NCBI RefSeq assembly: GCF_030817275.1
Contig: NZ_JAUSZD010000002.1
Location: 7,424,001-7,488,000 of the forward strand
DNA length: 64,000 bases
Origin: Paenibacillus sp. V4I7
GTDB lineage: Bacteria > Bacillota > Bacilli > Paenibacillales > NBRC-103111
Direction: 5' to 3'
Shown here: positions 1 through 9,614 of the stretch, piece by piece
How the letters are laid out: each line of letters begins with the position of its first letter
Numbering within the stretch: position 1 is the stretch's first letter
Translations under genes and position numbers: made by a program
The notes under the pieces: generated by a model
Database searches by the model: none
Told to the model about the DNA's origin: nothing
What the model saw: the letters and a program-made list of their open reading frames with translations, nothing else

Positions 1-2
1 AT

Positions 3-281
3 GAGCAGTCCCAAATGGAAGAATGGCAGAGCCCGCAGTACACGGGGGAAAAACTGATGTATGTCAGGCTCATGGGAAATATAAAAACAGAACGTTTTTT
101 GCAGTACCTAGAGCTGTTCATCAGCGATAGAAGTTATGTCATAAGATCAGAGGCTGCCAAATCCATTCGAAAATACAAGAATGGAAGGGATATCCTTCAC
201 TCTATTAACACGAGACACCCTGACAGTTATGCCAGAAACATTGCTAAGGAATGGTTAGAGAGGAGCATGGATTATGAATAA
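3..281 (+). CDS. HEAT-repeat protein, C-terminal end (partial)
   Basis: The reading frame is open from the first bases, so this is the 3' end of a gene that starts before the window; the Met at base 15 need not be its start. About 92 residues are visible. They read as paired amphipathic helices with the sequence VIRSEAAKSIRKY, typical of HEAT/armadillo-type helical repeats, which serve as protein-protein scaffolds. The stop overlaps the next gene by 8 bp, so it is translationally coupled to the GT2 glycosyltransferase. By position it is probably a partner or assembly factor of the polysaccharide synthase. The HEAT call rests on pattern only. Confidence 0.6.
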   Translation, partial: EQSQMEEWQSPQYTGEKLMYVRLMGNIKTERFLQYLELFISDRSYVIRSEAAKSIRKYKNGRDILHSINTRHPDSYARNIAKEWLERSMDYE

Positions 282-1719
282 TTATTGGGATCTTGCTGTT
301 TTTCTCTTCCGGATCGTGAATCAAGTAATCTTTTTTTATCTTGTATTCGTTTGTTTTTTTTATTTTATCCTTTTCTTTCTAGCTTTCAATCGGTTAAAGC
401 GAGAACGTGGCCTTCATAATGTAGAGCCTTATAAGAAAGTCAAAAAATCTGCGTTCACTCCTCCCTTATCAGTTCTGGTTTCGGCTTACAATGAAGAGAT
501 TGGAATTATCGGTACTGTACTATCACTAGTCACAGGAAGCGGACGATTGGACTATCCCGAATATGAGGTCATCGTGGTCAATGATGGATCTAAGGACCAA
601 ACTATGCAAAAAATGATTGAACGGTTTAAAATGGTACCCTTGAAAGATAAAGTATTTCAAAAACGCAACGGAATCGAAACCAAACCGATCAAAGCGGTCT
701 ATAAGTCGGAAATTTATCCTCAATTATTGCTTGTTGACAAAGCAAATGGTGGAAAATCGGATGCATTGAACGCGGGCATTAATCTTTCTAAATATCCGTA
801 TTTTGCTTCTATTGACGGAGATACCATATTGGAACCGGATTCTTTCCTCAAGATTATGAAGCCGATCATAGAAAATACCGAACAGGAAATTCTCGCTGCG
901 GGAGGCAATGTGCTGATTGCGAACGGAAGCACGATCGTTCATGGGCAGATGAAGGAAATGAGGCTTTCCAGGAATCCTTGGGTCATTATGCAAACAATCG
1001 AATATATGCGCGCTTTCCTTATGGGGAGAATCGGATTGAGCAAAAATAATCTTCTTCTCATCATTTCCGGCGCATTCGGGGTATTCAAAACAGCAAGAGT
1101 CATTCAAGCGGGTGGCTATAAGCTGGGAACAATTGGCGAGGATATGGAGCTTGTTATTCGTCTTCACAGAATGAACATCGAGAATAAATGGGGAGCCAAA
1201 ATTGAATACGTCGCGGATCCAGTGTGTTATACCGAAGTGCCTGAGGAAATAAAAATATTGAGGAACCAGCGGGTAAGGTGGCACCGGGGGTTATTCGAAA
1301 GCTTGTGGGCTCATCGAAAAATGGCTCTGAATCCAAAGTATGGGAGGATCGGATTAATTGCTATTCCGTATTTCCTTTTCGTGGAATTATTTGGTCCTCT
1401 CATTGAAATGATAGGTTATCTTGTCGTATTTATCGGTTGGATCTTGGGGGAAGTCAATATTCAATATTCGTTGGCTTTACTTCTGTTCATGGTTATGTAC
1501 GGGTCTTTCCTGTCCATGGGCTCCGTGCTTCTTGAGGAATGGAGGCTAGGAAAACATAAGCGGGTATCCGAACTCAATTGCTTATTTTTCTTTGCTTTGT
1601 CGGAGGCGTTTTGGTATCGGCCGATTATGACATATTGGCGGGTAAAAGCACTCATGTCAGCGATAATGGGAAAAAAACAGGGTTGGGGCGAAATGAAGCG
1701 AAAGGGCGTTTCATCATAG
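274..1719 (+). CDS. Membrane GT2 processive glycosyltransferase (PgaC/IcaA-like)
   Basis: A 481-residue inner-membrane glycosyltransferase that likely polymerises an exopolysaccharide from nucleotide sugar on the cytoplasmic face. N-terminal membrane helices lie at about 7-38. The GT2 domain shows NDGSKD with D104, the DxD motif SIDGD (D181, D183), the catalytic-base motif GED (D290) and QRVRW (Q332-W336), the signature of processive beta-glycan synthases. C-terminal membrane helices lie at about 356-391, 393-420 and 434-461. The start overlaps the HEAT gene stop. Two glycosidase-like genes follow on the same strand, resembling the logic of Bacillus EPS clusters such as ydaJKLMN. The polymer produced cannot be told from sequence. 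Confidence 0.88.
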   Translation: MNNYWDLAVFLFRIVNQVIFFYLVFVCFFYFILFFLAFNRLKRERGLHNVEPYKKVKKSAFTPPLSVLVSAYNEEIGIIGTVLSLVTGSGRLDYPEYEVIVVNDGSKDQTMQKMIERFKMVPLKDKVFQKRNGIETKPIKAVYKSEIYPQLLLVDKANGGKSDALNAGINLSKYPYFASIDGDTILEPDSFLKIMKPIIENTEQEILAAGGNVLIANGSTIVHGQMKEMRLSRNPWVIMQTIEYMRAFLMGRIGLSKNNLLLIISGAFGVFKTARVIQAGGYKLGTIGEDMELVIRLHRMNIENKWGAKIEYVADPVCYTEVPEEIKILRNQRVRWHRGLFESLWAHRKMALNPKYGRIGLIAIPYFLFVELFGPLIEMIGYLVVFIGWILGEVNIQYSLALLLFMVMYGSFLSMGSVLLEEWRLGKHKRVSELNCLFFFALSEAFWYRPIMTYWRVKALMSAIMGKKQGWGEMKRKGVSS

Positions 1720-1775
1720 GTATCTGGACTTGTTGAACGATCGAAAGAGAAAAGAAAGTAGGGGAAAGTTTAGGT

Positions 1776-4118
1776 ATGGGGTTGTTTAAAGGAAAAAATG
1801 CACTGGTAGTCATTATGTTGGTTCTTGTTCTGGGGGTTCTTGCTTATATTGTGCTGCGAGGAGATAAATATGCAGGACCAATAGCACCTGAAACATCAGT
1901 TCAGCCAGTATCGACGATAACACCAGTAACCATAGATGGAGTTAAAGTTCCCGCTAAAGTCGGGGGTTCCTACATACAGATTAACCATAATGGCGAGTGG
2001 CAGGATATGATGATTAAAGGTGTGAATTTAGGGGCTACCAAACCGGGATTATTCCCTGGGGAAATGGGGATTGCCAAGGCTGATTACTTGCGATGGTTCA
2101 AACAAATGGGGGATATGAATGTAAATTCCATAAGGATTTACACCTTGCATCCACCAGCATTTTACGAGGCTTTGCTAGAGTACAATTCGAAAGCGAACCA
2201 GCCCATTTATTTGTTTCATGGCATATGGGTCGATGAAGAGGATATGGTTGCGTCGAAGGATGTATTTATCGGAAATACAGCGGATGACTTTAAGAAAGAC
2301 ATGCAGAATATAGTGGATGTCATTCATGGACAAATCAATCTGCCTGAACGGGCGGGGCATGCCGCCGGTGCATACAAAGCCGATGTCTCCCCTTATGTCG
2401 TAGGCTGGATCTTGGGTGTTGAGTGGGACCCGACAGTAGTGGACTCTACCAACAACAAGCATAAGGGAATGGAGAATTATAACGGACGATTTTTTCGGAC
2501 AGAAAACGCACAACCTTTTGAGATCTGGCTCGCGGATAAAATGGAATCAATCGCCGTGTATGAATCGGATCGTTATCAGTGGCAAAGACCAATCAGCTTC
2601 ACCAATTGGGTAACAACCGATCTGATGCAACACCCCACGGAACCTAGTGAAACGGAAGATATGGCTGTCATAAACCCGAATCTCATTAAAGAAAATCCAA
2701 GCTATAAAGGGGGATATTTCGCTTCCTATCACGTTTATCCTTATTATCCTGATTTTCTCAATTATGAGCCTAAATATACCAATTACATCGATTTTCGCGG
2801 TGAGAAGAATAATTATTCCGGTTATTTAAACGATCTGAAACAAAATCACCAAATACCTGTTTTAATCGCAGAATTTGGAGTACCCTCTTCCCGGGGGATG
2901 GCCCACCGAAATGTAGCCGGTTGGAATCAGGGGAATCTTGATGAAACGGAACAAGGAAATATCGATGCGAGACTTTTTGAGGATATAAATCACGAAGGTT
3001 TGGCCGGTGGATTGCTCTTCAGTTGGCAGAATGAATGGTTTAAGCGAACATGGAATACGCAAGAACTGGATAATAGCGACCGTCGTCCATTCTGGTCTAA
3101 TATGCAAACCGGAGAGCAGCATTTTGGACTGCTAAGTTTTGAACCGGGTCCAGTTGATAAGTCGATTTATGTGGATGGTGAGACTAGCGACTGGGACTCC
3201 AAGAAAATAAATCCGATCCAATTAAATGGCTCTTCCGCTAGTTCAACTAATAATCAAGTCGATGGGCAAGCGTCCCTAAAGAAATTTTATGTCACAAGCG
3301 ACGAAGGATATGTTTATTTCCGTTTGGATTTCAATAGAACTGAACAGCCGTTAGATTGGTCACAAATAAATACGATGCTGCTGCTCAGTACAATTCCAAA
3401 CCAAGGGCAGCACCGTGTTCCGGGAGATTCAGATCTCACGATGGAAGAGGGTATAGATTTCGTGATTGATCTGAAGGGGGATAAAACTTCAAGAATTTGG
3501 GTAGACAGCTACTATGATACGAATTATTTTACCTATGGGCATACGCTAGGTATGATGCCTAAGCTGGACTATCCCAAGAATAAGGGTAATGGCATTTTCC
3601 ATACCATGCAGCTGGTCTTAAACAAACCGCTGACGATCCCCAATGTAAACGGGAAGTCCATTGTATTGCCGTTGGAAAGCTATGAAACTGGGTTATTACG
3701 TTCAGGGGATGGAAATCCGAATCATCCGAACTTTAATTCGTTAACGGATGTGTCTCTGAATGCCAAGGATCATGTGTTAGAATTACGAATTCCATGGCAA
3801 TTGCTTAATTTTAGAGACCCAAGCAAACACGAGACTATCGGGGACATCTGGGGTAAAGGACTAGGTGCTTCGGAAATTATAAAAGAAATCAAGATGGCGG
3901 TAGTTACCTATAAACAAGATAGGACGCAACAAAAAGAAAGTCTTGGAAGTGGAGCATCTGTCTATACATATCCACAAGTAAGCGATAGTAAGATCAGTTC
4001 CTCCGATATGTATCGTTATCAATGGGCAGACTGGGATATCCCGCAATATCATGAGAGATTAAAGAAATCGTACTATATTATGAAAGACCTTTTTGGGAGA
4101 ATCTCTATAAACCATTAG
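1776..4118 (+). CDS. Membrane-anchored glycoside hydrolase-like protein
   Basis: A 780-residue protein with one N-terminal hydrophobic helix (about residues 8-27), so anchored outside the membrane. Residues about 60-450 look like a TIM-barrel glycosidase: MIKGVNLG and NSIRIYTLHPP early, then WILGVEWDP near residue 213 and LIAEFGVPSS near 365, where the two Glu are candidates for acid/base and nucleophile by analogy with clan-A hydrolases. Residues about 455-780 form a beta-rich C-terminal part (VDGETSDWD, then VYFRLDFN) that resembles family-9-type carbohydrate-binding or DOMON-like modules. It follows the GT2 gene by 56 bp, so it probably trims or modifies the exported polysaccharide. The exact GH family is not recognised. 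Confidence 0.6.
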   Translation: MGLFKGKNALVVIMLVLVLGVLAYIVLRGDKYAGPIAPETSVQPVSTITPVTIDGVKVPAKVGGSYIQINHNGEWQDMMIKGVNLGATKPGLFPGEMGIAKADYLRWFKQMGDMNVNSIRIYTLHPPAFYEALLEYNSKANQPIYLFHGIWVDEEDMVASKDVFIGNTADDFKKDMQNIVDVIHGQINLPERAGHAAGAYKADVSPYVVGWILGVEWDPTVVDSTNNKHKGMENYNGRFFRTENAQPFEIWLADKMESIAVYESDRYQWQRPISFTNWVTTDLMQHPTEPSETEDMAVINPNLIKENPSYKGGYFASYHVYPYYPDFLNYEPKYTNYIDFRGEKNNYSGYLNDLKQNHQIPVLIAEFGVPSSRGMAHRNVAGWNQGNLDETEQGNIDARLFEDINHEGLAGGLLFSWQNEWFKRTWNTQELDNSDRRPFWSNMQTGEQHFGLLSFEPGPVDKSIYVDGETSDWDSKKINPIQLNGSSASSTNNQVDGQASLKKFYVTSDEGYVYFRLDFNRTEQPLDWSQINTMLLLSTIPNQGQHRVPGDSDLTMEEGIDFVIDLKGDKTSRIWVDSYYDTNYFTYGHTLGMMPKLDYPKNKGNGIFHTMQLVLNKPLTIPNVNGKSIVLPLESYETGLLRSGDGNPNHPNFNSLTDVSLNAKDHVLELRIPWQLLNFRDPSKHETIGDIWGKGLGASEIIKEIKMAVVTYKQDRTQQKESLGSGASVYTYPQVSDSKISSSDMYRYQWADWDIPQYHERLKKSYYIMKDLFGRISINH

Positions 4119-4158
4119 TTTTGAATCAAGTATCTGAATGAGCAGGGAGGGAGAATGG

Positions 4159-5964
4159 TTGAAGCAATTGGCATTCAAGATCATGCTTCTTATTGGATGT
4201 TTCATGATCATGCTTCCGTCTCTCCCAACTCAAATAGTGAAAGGCAAGGCGGCGATTATTGGAGACAGGGAATCTGCAGCCAAGCAACAGGCGCTAAATT
4301 GGTTAAAGAAACAGTTTGACACTGAAGCTCAGCCAACTGAGGTAGCATTTAACCAAACCTATCTTGACGATTATGTCGGGAATGTTTTTGGGACGGTAGC
4401 TATAAATACTCTTCCTTATACAGAAGAAATGGATCCCTACGTTTCGACATCCGAAACATACAAACGGGGATATAAAGGAACGGTCAAGGGTCAATGGGGA
4501 GGACTATCGTCTGGTCAGATCAACAGCTACTCCATTGCTATTTTCGACAAAACAGACAGGGGGTATAAGATAGCCGCTGCCACTTTAAAAGAGAATGGAA
4601 CCTGGGAAACGAGCGGCACCGTCACGTTTCGCGGAGAGCCTATTATTGCATTGATGCAAGGTGACCAGCAAATCATTTCCTACACAAAATCAGCCTCCAA
4701 AAAGAAAATAAAAGAGTATGAGGTTTGGATTTATTCGGTTACTGATATTCCATATCTTCAAACGAAAGTACCGATTTATGCGGATGGGACTTTTTCCACT
4801 CGGGATTCTGTCGAATTTCTCGGTATCGATCTATCCGGATTTTTTCCTCCAGTCAGGAAAGGACAGAAAGTAGCCAAAGTGGTTCGAGTTCATGATGGAT
4901 AAGTGGTAGGAACTACCGATAATCCGGCATTTCCGCTGGTCAGATCCTATGATGTACCCATGAAAGATCCCATGTATACTTTCGGAATACACAGGCGTAG
5001 TTGGATTTATGACGATGCCTTGGCTGTCATTGCATTTACTTTGGGAGATGATCGGAAGCGGGCCTCAACCATATTGAATACACTTCAGCAATTGCAAAAG
5101 CCGGATGGTTCGCTAAACATGTCTTACGATACATATGTGGGTGAGACTGGCCCAATGATCAGAAGCGGTTCCTTGGCATGGGTCGGTTATTCAACGTTGG
5201 TGTATGAACAAAGGCTTGAGGATCCAAAGTATCGACAATTTGCAGTACACATAGCTGAATACTTACTCTCACTACAAGATAAGAAGACCGGCAGTATTCG
5301 CGGCGGTCCGGAAGTGAAGTGGTATTCCACGGAACATAACATCGATAGTTACTTTTTTATGAGGAAACTTGGTACTTTGACAGGAGATTCACGTTATATA
5401 ACCGCAGCTAAAGAAATAGAAGAGGCTTTGTTAAAATATCATTGGAACGCGGACGAACAACGGTTTAATCAGGGGATCAACGATCCCGCAGGGGCTTTGG
5501 ATACGAACTCTTGGGGAGGTATCTTTCTTGGTTCCATCGGGAGAAAAGATCTCCAGTTATCGGCAATAAAATATCTTGCAAAATTTAAAGTGGATGATGG
5601 AGAAATGGTGCTCAGTGATGATCGGAATCGGTTCAACATGACATATCAGACATCTTCTTCAATTTCAGGGTATAAACCTTATTTAGATGATGAATCTTAT
5701 CCTGGTGCACCTTCTATCGTTTGGACGGAAGGAACATGGGGAGTCATCAATCTCTTCATGAGAGAAAGTGTAAATACGGATAATCTTCTACAATCGATGT
5801 TTACCTTGCAGGACGCTGATCCAAACGGCGGTTTGGTATATACGAATGAGGGGTATGCACCAGAACCGTATGAGTTTCATGCTTGGCCATCAGTTGCTGC
5901 TACGGCGTGGCAATTCATTACATTATTTGATCCTCATATCATCTGGGAATATGAGGATGAATAG
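4159..5964 (+). pseudogene. Alpha-barrel glycosidase-like secreted protein with in-frame TAA
   Basis: One reading frame of about 600 residues is interrupted by a single TAA at 4900-4902. The sequence on both sides is continuous (VVRVHDG, stop, VVGTTDNPAFPLVRSYD), and the GTG right after the stop has no good ribosome site. A one-base change from AAA (Lys) would explain it. The best start is TTG at 4159, eight bases after GGAGG, giving a signal-peptide-like N terminus (KQLAFKIMLLIGCFMIM). The C-terminal 350 residues are helix-rich with aromatic and acidic clusters (RRSWIYDDALAV, NIDSYFFMRKLG, SYPGAPSIVWTEGTWG), like (alpha/alpha)6 glycosidases such as YdaJ/GH8-type proteins. Truncation, sequencing error and stop readthrough are the alternatives. 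Confidence 0.62.
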
Positions 5965-6015
5965 AGCAGCCTTGCCTAGGTTATTACCTTGGGTGAGGCT
6001 GTTTCCTTTTTTTTA
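5965..6015 (+). terminator. Rho-independent terminator after polysaccharide cluster
   Basis: AGCAGCCTTGCC pairs with GGGTGAGGCTGTT around a short loop and is followed by a run of eight T. It starts directly after the stop codon at 5964 and closes the GT2/glycosidase operon. The 255 bases from here to the next gene show nothing further. Confidence 0.8.
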
Positions 6016-6269
6016 AAAATTCTACAAAAATGTAGTGCTAAATCAACTGCGAATGTTCAAACAAACACGTCTTGGGCGGCGAACCTTGCTTTGCATCCAA
6101 CGCGCGCGAATCCTGAGCGCGCAAGATAGCACCGCATGGGGACGTTCAAACCCGACATTACCTTGCAACCACTCTCGTTCAGGGGCAGCGTAGCCATTTT
6201 ATGCGCATTTATGAAATCCTTTGCAAACAGAATCCGATACAGTTTGCCGATTATTTTCTATGAATGCAA

Positions 6270-7670
6270 TTAATCAAGTACCCTGACTGTTCCAAGCGAA
6301 TAACGGCCGTCACTTCTCCTGCCGTCGTTAGCGAAGTCCACTTCCGGTTTGCCAGTTTGCGGGTTGAGGATCGCAGCGTTGACCTTATAGTTTCCAGGCG
6401 CAAGGTTCGTAGGAATTGGCAATGTGCCTGATACCTCTTTTTCTCCTGGAAGCCATTCGCGAATATCTATTGCTGATCGCATTTGGGAGACGATGGCTCC
6501 CTGTTCATCAGTTAGTGATAGCTCCAAGGGCCAAGCAAAGTAAAAGGGGGCTACCCCTCTGTTGATCATGGTAAGTTTGATATGCAGCGAGTTTCCCGCA
6601 TGAATTTCCTTTTCGTGAGACTCCTTTGCAATAACAAACCGATAACCAATGGTTTTCAAAAATCGGTCAATATTCGACTGAAGGCTGCCGCCGGGTGGCT
6701 CTTGAGAAGGAGCGCTGGGACCGAGCCAGCTTACATGAGTCAGCTTCGACTGTAACAGGGTTTCCTCAATATGAGCGTCATTGAAGTAGTTTCCACCAGA
6801 CGCAAACTCTCCGCCGCTGGGCGCCGATTTCCAGAAGTCCGGCATGGCCGGCTGATTATTTTGAGTAAGCCAAGACTTATAGCCGTAGGTATACCATTTC
6901 AGGAATTCGTCTATCGTTGAGCTATGTGAGCCGAAAGTGTCATTAAATAAACCAAGCCCGTTGTTCAATGCAATTTCATGAGGTCTTCTCATCATCAAAC
7001 GTTTTTGTTTGAAATTTTGCAAATAATGCTCAACATATTGATCAGTAACTTCTTCTTTAGGAAATTCGATTGGTGAGTTTCCTTCATTGTTGGTATGCCA
7101 CTCGCCCCAGTGTCCTACGCTGCCTAGCTCGATAAAGGCAATTTGGGGATCATTATTGTATCGATTACCTAATGCTTGGATCAGGCGCTCGTGATTTTTG
7201 ATCAGAACAAGATCATTATAGTCGGGACTAAATCCCTTCCCGTAGTCAGAATCGTACTGAACCCCCTTTTCGCCGATTTCTTTATATAGCCAGTCCGGAA
7301 TATCTTTATGCGGTGTATGACTCGGATAATCGAGAACCACTCTGAGAATAAGGGATACTCCCTTGTCCTTCCATAATGCAAATTTAAACTTTTTTTCAAT
7401 TGCATCAAATGCATACTTCCCTTTTTCTGGTTCCAGGTCAGCCCATGTCAAATTTGCATAAGCAAGCCGAAAGGGTTGCTTGGCTTCATTATATCTTGCA
7501 TCTATGACAAACCCCATAAAAGGGTTATTCAGAACTTGATTCGTTTCCGCGGGAAAGTAAGATACTCGGTTTATTACTTCAGTTGCCATAAGTTTCCGGT
7601 AGCCGAATACGCAAAATATCCCCAGAATAAGGCTTATAGTAATGAGCACACGATGAAGACGGAAATGCAT
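6270..7670 (-). CDS. DUF4832 family membrane-anchored/secreted protein
   Basis: A protein of about 466 residues with an N-terminal hydrophobic anchor (residues about 6-26). It carries the family hallmarks NPFMGFVID near the start, then YANLTWADLEPEKGKY, ILRVVLDYPSHTP and AFIELGSVGHWGEWHT, typical of DUF4832 proteins, which are TIM-barrel, glycosidase-like and often extracellular. The C-terminal 110 residues are a beta-sandwich-like segment (SLHIKLTMINRGVAPF), matching the DUF4874-type domain that usually accompanies it. The start at 7670 is preferred over the upstream in-frame ATG at 7688 because GGAGGAGG lies 7 nt before it and overlaps the earlier codon. Substrate is unknown; the neighbouring polysaccharide cluster suggests glycan handling. 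Confidence 0.8.
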   Translation of the reverse strand: MHFRLHRVLITISLILGIFCVFGYRKLMATEVINRVSYFPAETNQVLNNPFMGFVIDARYNEAKQPFRLAYANLTWADLEPEKGKYAFDAIEKKFKFALWKDKGVSLILRVVLDYPSHTPHKDIPDWLYKEIGEKGVQYDSDYGKGFSPDYNDLVLIKNHERLIQALGNRYNNDPQIAFIELGSVGHWGEWHTNNEGNSPIEFPKEEVTDQYVEHYLQNFKQKRLMMRRPHEIALNNGLGLFNDTFGSHSSTIDEFLKWYTYGYKSWLTQNNQPAMPDFWKSAPSGGEFASGGNYFNDAHIEETLLQSKLTHVSWLGPSAPSQEPPGGSLQSNIDRFLKTIGYRFVIAKESHEKEIHAGNSLHIKLTMINRGVAPFYFAWPLELSLTDEQGAIVSQMRSAIDIREWLPGEKEVSGTLPIPTNLAPGNYKVNAAILNPQTGKPEVDFANDGRRSDGRYSLGTVRVLD

Positions 7671-7723
7671 GAGATATACCTCCTCCATGATCTATCTTTG
7701 AAATATTATCAGACAGGGAATGA

Positions 7724-8152
7724 CGTTACAATACAGATATTGGCAGCGCATCTGTACGATTCCGAACGGCGGTGAAAGATCCGCTGGATATTGTCTACAT
7801 GTTCTGGGCGATTTCGGTTGGTATTGCGACTGGGGCGAAGCTCTACCCGGTTTCACTGCTAGGGTCTGTCGCTGTGGGGGCAGCTCTTCTATTCCTGTCC
7901 AGGTGCAAAATAAGAGAACAGCCCTACCTATTGATTATTCGTCATACAGACGAATCCATAGGAGAGCTGCGTACAAGGTTAAGACAAATGAACTATCAGG
8001 TGAAATCGAAAACGGTCCGTAAAAATTTCACGGAATTGACGCTAGAGATGCGTCTGCGGGATGATAATACGGCTTTTGTGAATGAGTTGTCTAGAATTGA
8101 AGGGGTGTAGGATGTGTCTCTTATTAACTATACTGGAGACTATGCACAATAA
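7724..8152 (+). pseudogene. Decayed DUF4956 membrane protein remnant
   Basis: The frame encodes the C-terminal half of a DUF4956 protein: SVRFRTAVKDPLDIVYMFWA, a second membrane helix (GSVAVGAALLFLS), then a soluble alpha/beta tail. The N-terminal membrane region is missing: a stop at 7721-7723 precedes the fragment and no start with a ribosome site is present. A second lesion, TAG at 8108-8110, cuts off the last 13 codons, which still read DVSLINYTGDYAQ before the TAA at 8152. Two independent lesions make it a genuine pseudogene rather than a sequencing artefact. DUF4956 genes often sit beside polysaccharide or stalk-protein genes, which fits the location. Confidence 0.75.
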
Positions 8153-8182
8153 CTATATATGGCCTCAGACTCGCATGTGTGT

Positions 8183-9172
8183 CTAGCTGATAATCTGGAT
8201 GGTTCGAGTCGCATTCTCCCATATCACGGTCGCGCCTAGCGCTTCTCCAACGAAGCGTAGCGGTACGTACATGCTTCCTTGATAGAGGACCGGTGGAGCA
8301 TCAAGTTGAATCTTCTTGCCGTTTAACAGTGCCTTCTCGCTATCCAGAGTCAGGCTGATGGTCCGACTTCCTTTTACGGCTGTTACCGTTTGAGTCTCCT
8401 GATTCCAGACTACCTTTGTATTCATAGCCTCGAAGATAGAACGAAGCGGAACGAATGTGTGATCGTTAATAATTTCTGGACGTTGTGGGAAAAAGCGCTC
8501 CTTGCCATCTATGATGAGGCGAGGGGCGTTTGTTTTTTCGCGTACGGCAAGAACGCCGAGGCTTGGTGATGTGCAGAAAGCGTCTCCTGAGGGTGCAGCC
8601 TTACATACAAGCTGATTGTCCTGAGCTTGCAGAAGCAGCTTGTAGCGCTCTTTCCCGTTCCGGTCAAGCGAATACCAACTGCCGCTGTTATCTTGAAAAT
8701 AGATATGCTCAGCCGCATCGTATTGAAGGGTACTTGGACGAATTTGGCTTGTCTCAGGAAGTGAGTAGGTCCAGAGTGCTTTTTGATCTTCGAGCAGGGT
8801 CAGGCTGCGCTCGGTTGCTTTCAAATTTAGCGAAATCTGTGGTACCCATGCCTCCGGGAGCTTAGCGCTTTGCTTAAACGGCAGCCGTTCTCCGCTTGGA
8901 AGGACAGATTTCCACTGACCATCGGACTGGTAATAGGCCGAGCTGTCATTAGCAATAAACAGCTTTTGAGGAGAAGAGTCCTGCAATCGCCAAGCGACCT
9001 CAAATTGGTCTGCACCCTGAAGAGAGGCGTTAATAGGTTCAATGTTTGAACTAATTTGCATTTGCGATCGGAATTGCAGCAATTCTATATCTGGACTACG
9101 GGTTTCTGAAGAGGATTCAGCCCCTAGCAGGAAAATGATAGGTAGGGAAGCAATAAAGGGAATCCACCGCAT
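8183..9172 (-). CDS. Secreted copper-amine-oxidase stalk-domain protein
   Basis: 329 residues with a signal peptide (MRWIPFIASLPIIFLLGAES). The middle region (about 40-210) is beta-rich, with short repeats such as YYQSDGQWK and YFQDNSGSWY. The C-terminal 110 residues contain two copies of the copper-amine-oxidase N-terminal-like module (NDHTFVPLRSIFEAMNTKVVW and YVPLRFVGEALGATVIWE, with the TVTAVKG and TIQIIS strands), a fold common in Paenibacillus surface proteins and not itself enzymatic. GAGGATGAG precedes the ATG. Probably a cell-surface protein of unknown role. It is divergent from the asparaginase locus across a 440-bp AT-rich gap. Confidence 0.85.
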   Translation of the reverse strand: MRWIPFIASLPIIFLLGAESSSETRSPDIELLQFRSQMQISSNIEPINASLQGADQFEVAWRLQDSSPQKLFIANDSSAYYQSDGQWKSVLPSGERLPFKQSAKLPEAWVPQISLNLKATERSLTLLEDQKALWTYSLPETSQIRPSTLQYDAAEHIYFQDNSGSWYSLDRNGKERYKLLLQAQDNQLVCKAAPSGDAFCTSPSLGVLAVREKTNAPRLIIDGKERFFPQRPEIINDHTFVPLRSIFEAMNTKVVWNQETQTVTAVKGSRTISLTLDSEKALLNGKKIQLDAPPVLYQGSMYVPLRFVGEALGATVIWENATRTIQIIS

Positions 9173-9303
9173 GTTCTCATCCTCTTCGAAGTAAATTGAA
9201 ACGGCGGCAAAAGGTTACGCCGGATTTCTACTTCTAATATAGCAAGAATCCTAGTTGATTTAAATCAATATTACAAACTAGGTCTACTCTTATTAATACT
9301 AGA

Positions 9304-9392
9304 GTTAACTTAGTTAACATGAGTTGATTTTTTAATTGTGTCATATTCTGTAAAACTTCACTACGAAAGCGCTACCTGTTAGTTAACATAAC
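9304..9392. promoter_or_regulatory. GTTAAC palindromes upstream of asparaginase locus
   Basis: GTTAACTTAGTTAAC at 9304-9318 and GTTAGTTAACATAAC at 9378-9392 both contain TAGTTAACAT and lie in the AT-rich divergent gap between the stalk-domain gene and the asparaginase gene. GTTAACAT also occurs in the ROK-gene promoter (14696-14703). They are candidate operator half-sites for the ROK regulator encoded at the end of the locus. Apart from these and the promoter sites listed next, the gap 9173-9614 shows no gene. Confidence 0.45.
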
Positions 9393-9409
9393 AAAAAAAT
9401 AAAAAATGT

Positions 9410-9468
9410 TTGACAATAGATTGGGTGAGTTGTTAATATTTAATTATTAACATCACTGGAATAAATAA
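9410..9468 (+). promoter_or_regulatory. Promoter and operator-like motif of asparaginase locus
   Basis: TTGACA (9410-9415), a 17-bp spacer and TTAATA (9433-9438) form a promoter. Immediately downstream, at the expected start of transcription, is ATTATTAACATCACTGGAATAA (9444-9465). Near-identical motifs lie at 9536-9560 and at the same position relative to the ROK-gene promoter (14708-14732), which suggests a shared repressor acting at the start site. Confidence 0.55.
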
Positions 9469-9535
9469 AAGATAAATATCATACTATTAATCAATTATTT
9501 CTGTAAATTTGTTTATTTCATTGTTTTTATTCAAT

Positions 9536-9560
9536 ATTTAATAACATCATTGGAATAATT
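9536..9560 (+). promoter_or_regulatory. Second copy of the AACATNNNTGGAATAA motif
   Basis: TAATAACATCATTGGAATAA matches the start-site motif at 9444 in AACATCA(C/T)TGGAATAA. It sits in the 5' untranslated region about 55 bp before the ATG at 9615, giving a second operator-like site that could loop or roadblock with the first. Confidence 0.5.
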
Positions 9561-9614
9561 AGCCTCGCAACAACAGTAAACTATGAAATTAAACGCAAAA
9601 GAGGGGAAGACAAA

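Noticed and set aside
724-1284. 186-residue - frame over the GT2 gene
   Set aside because: Lies antisense to conserved GT2 motifs; no start signal.
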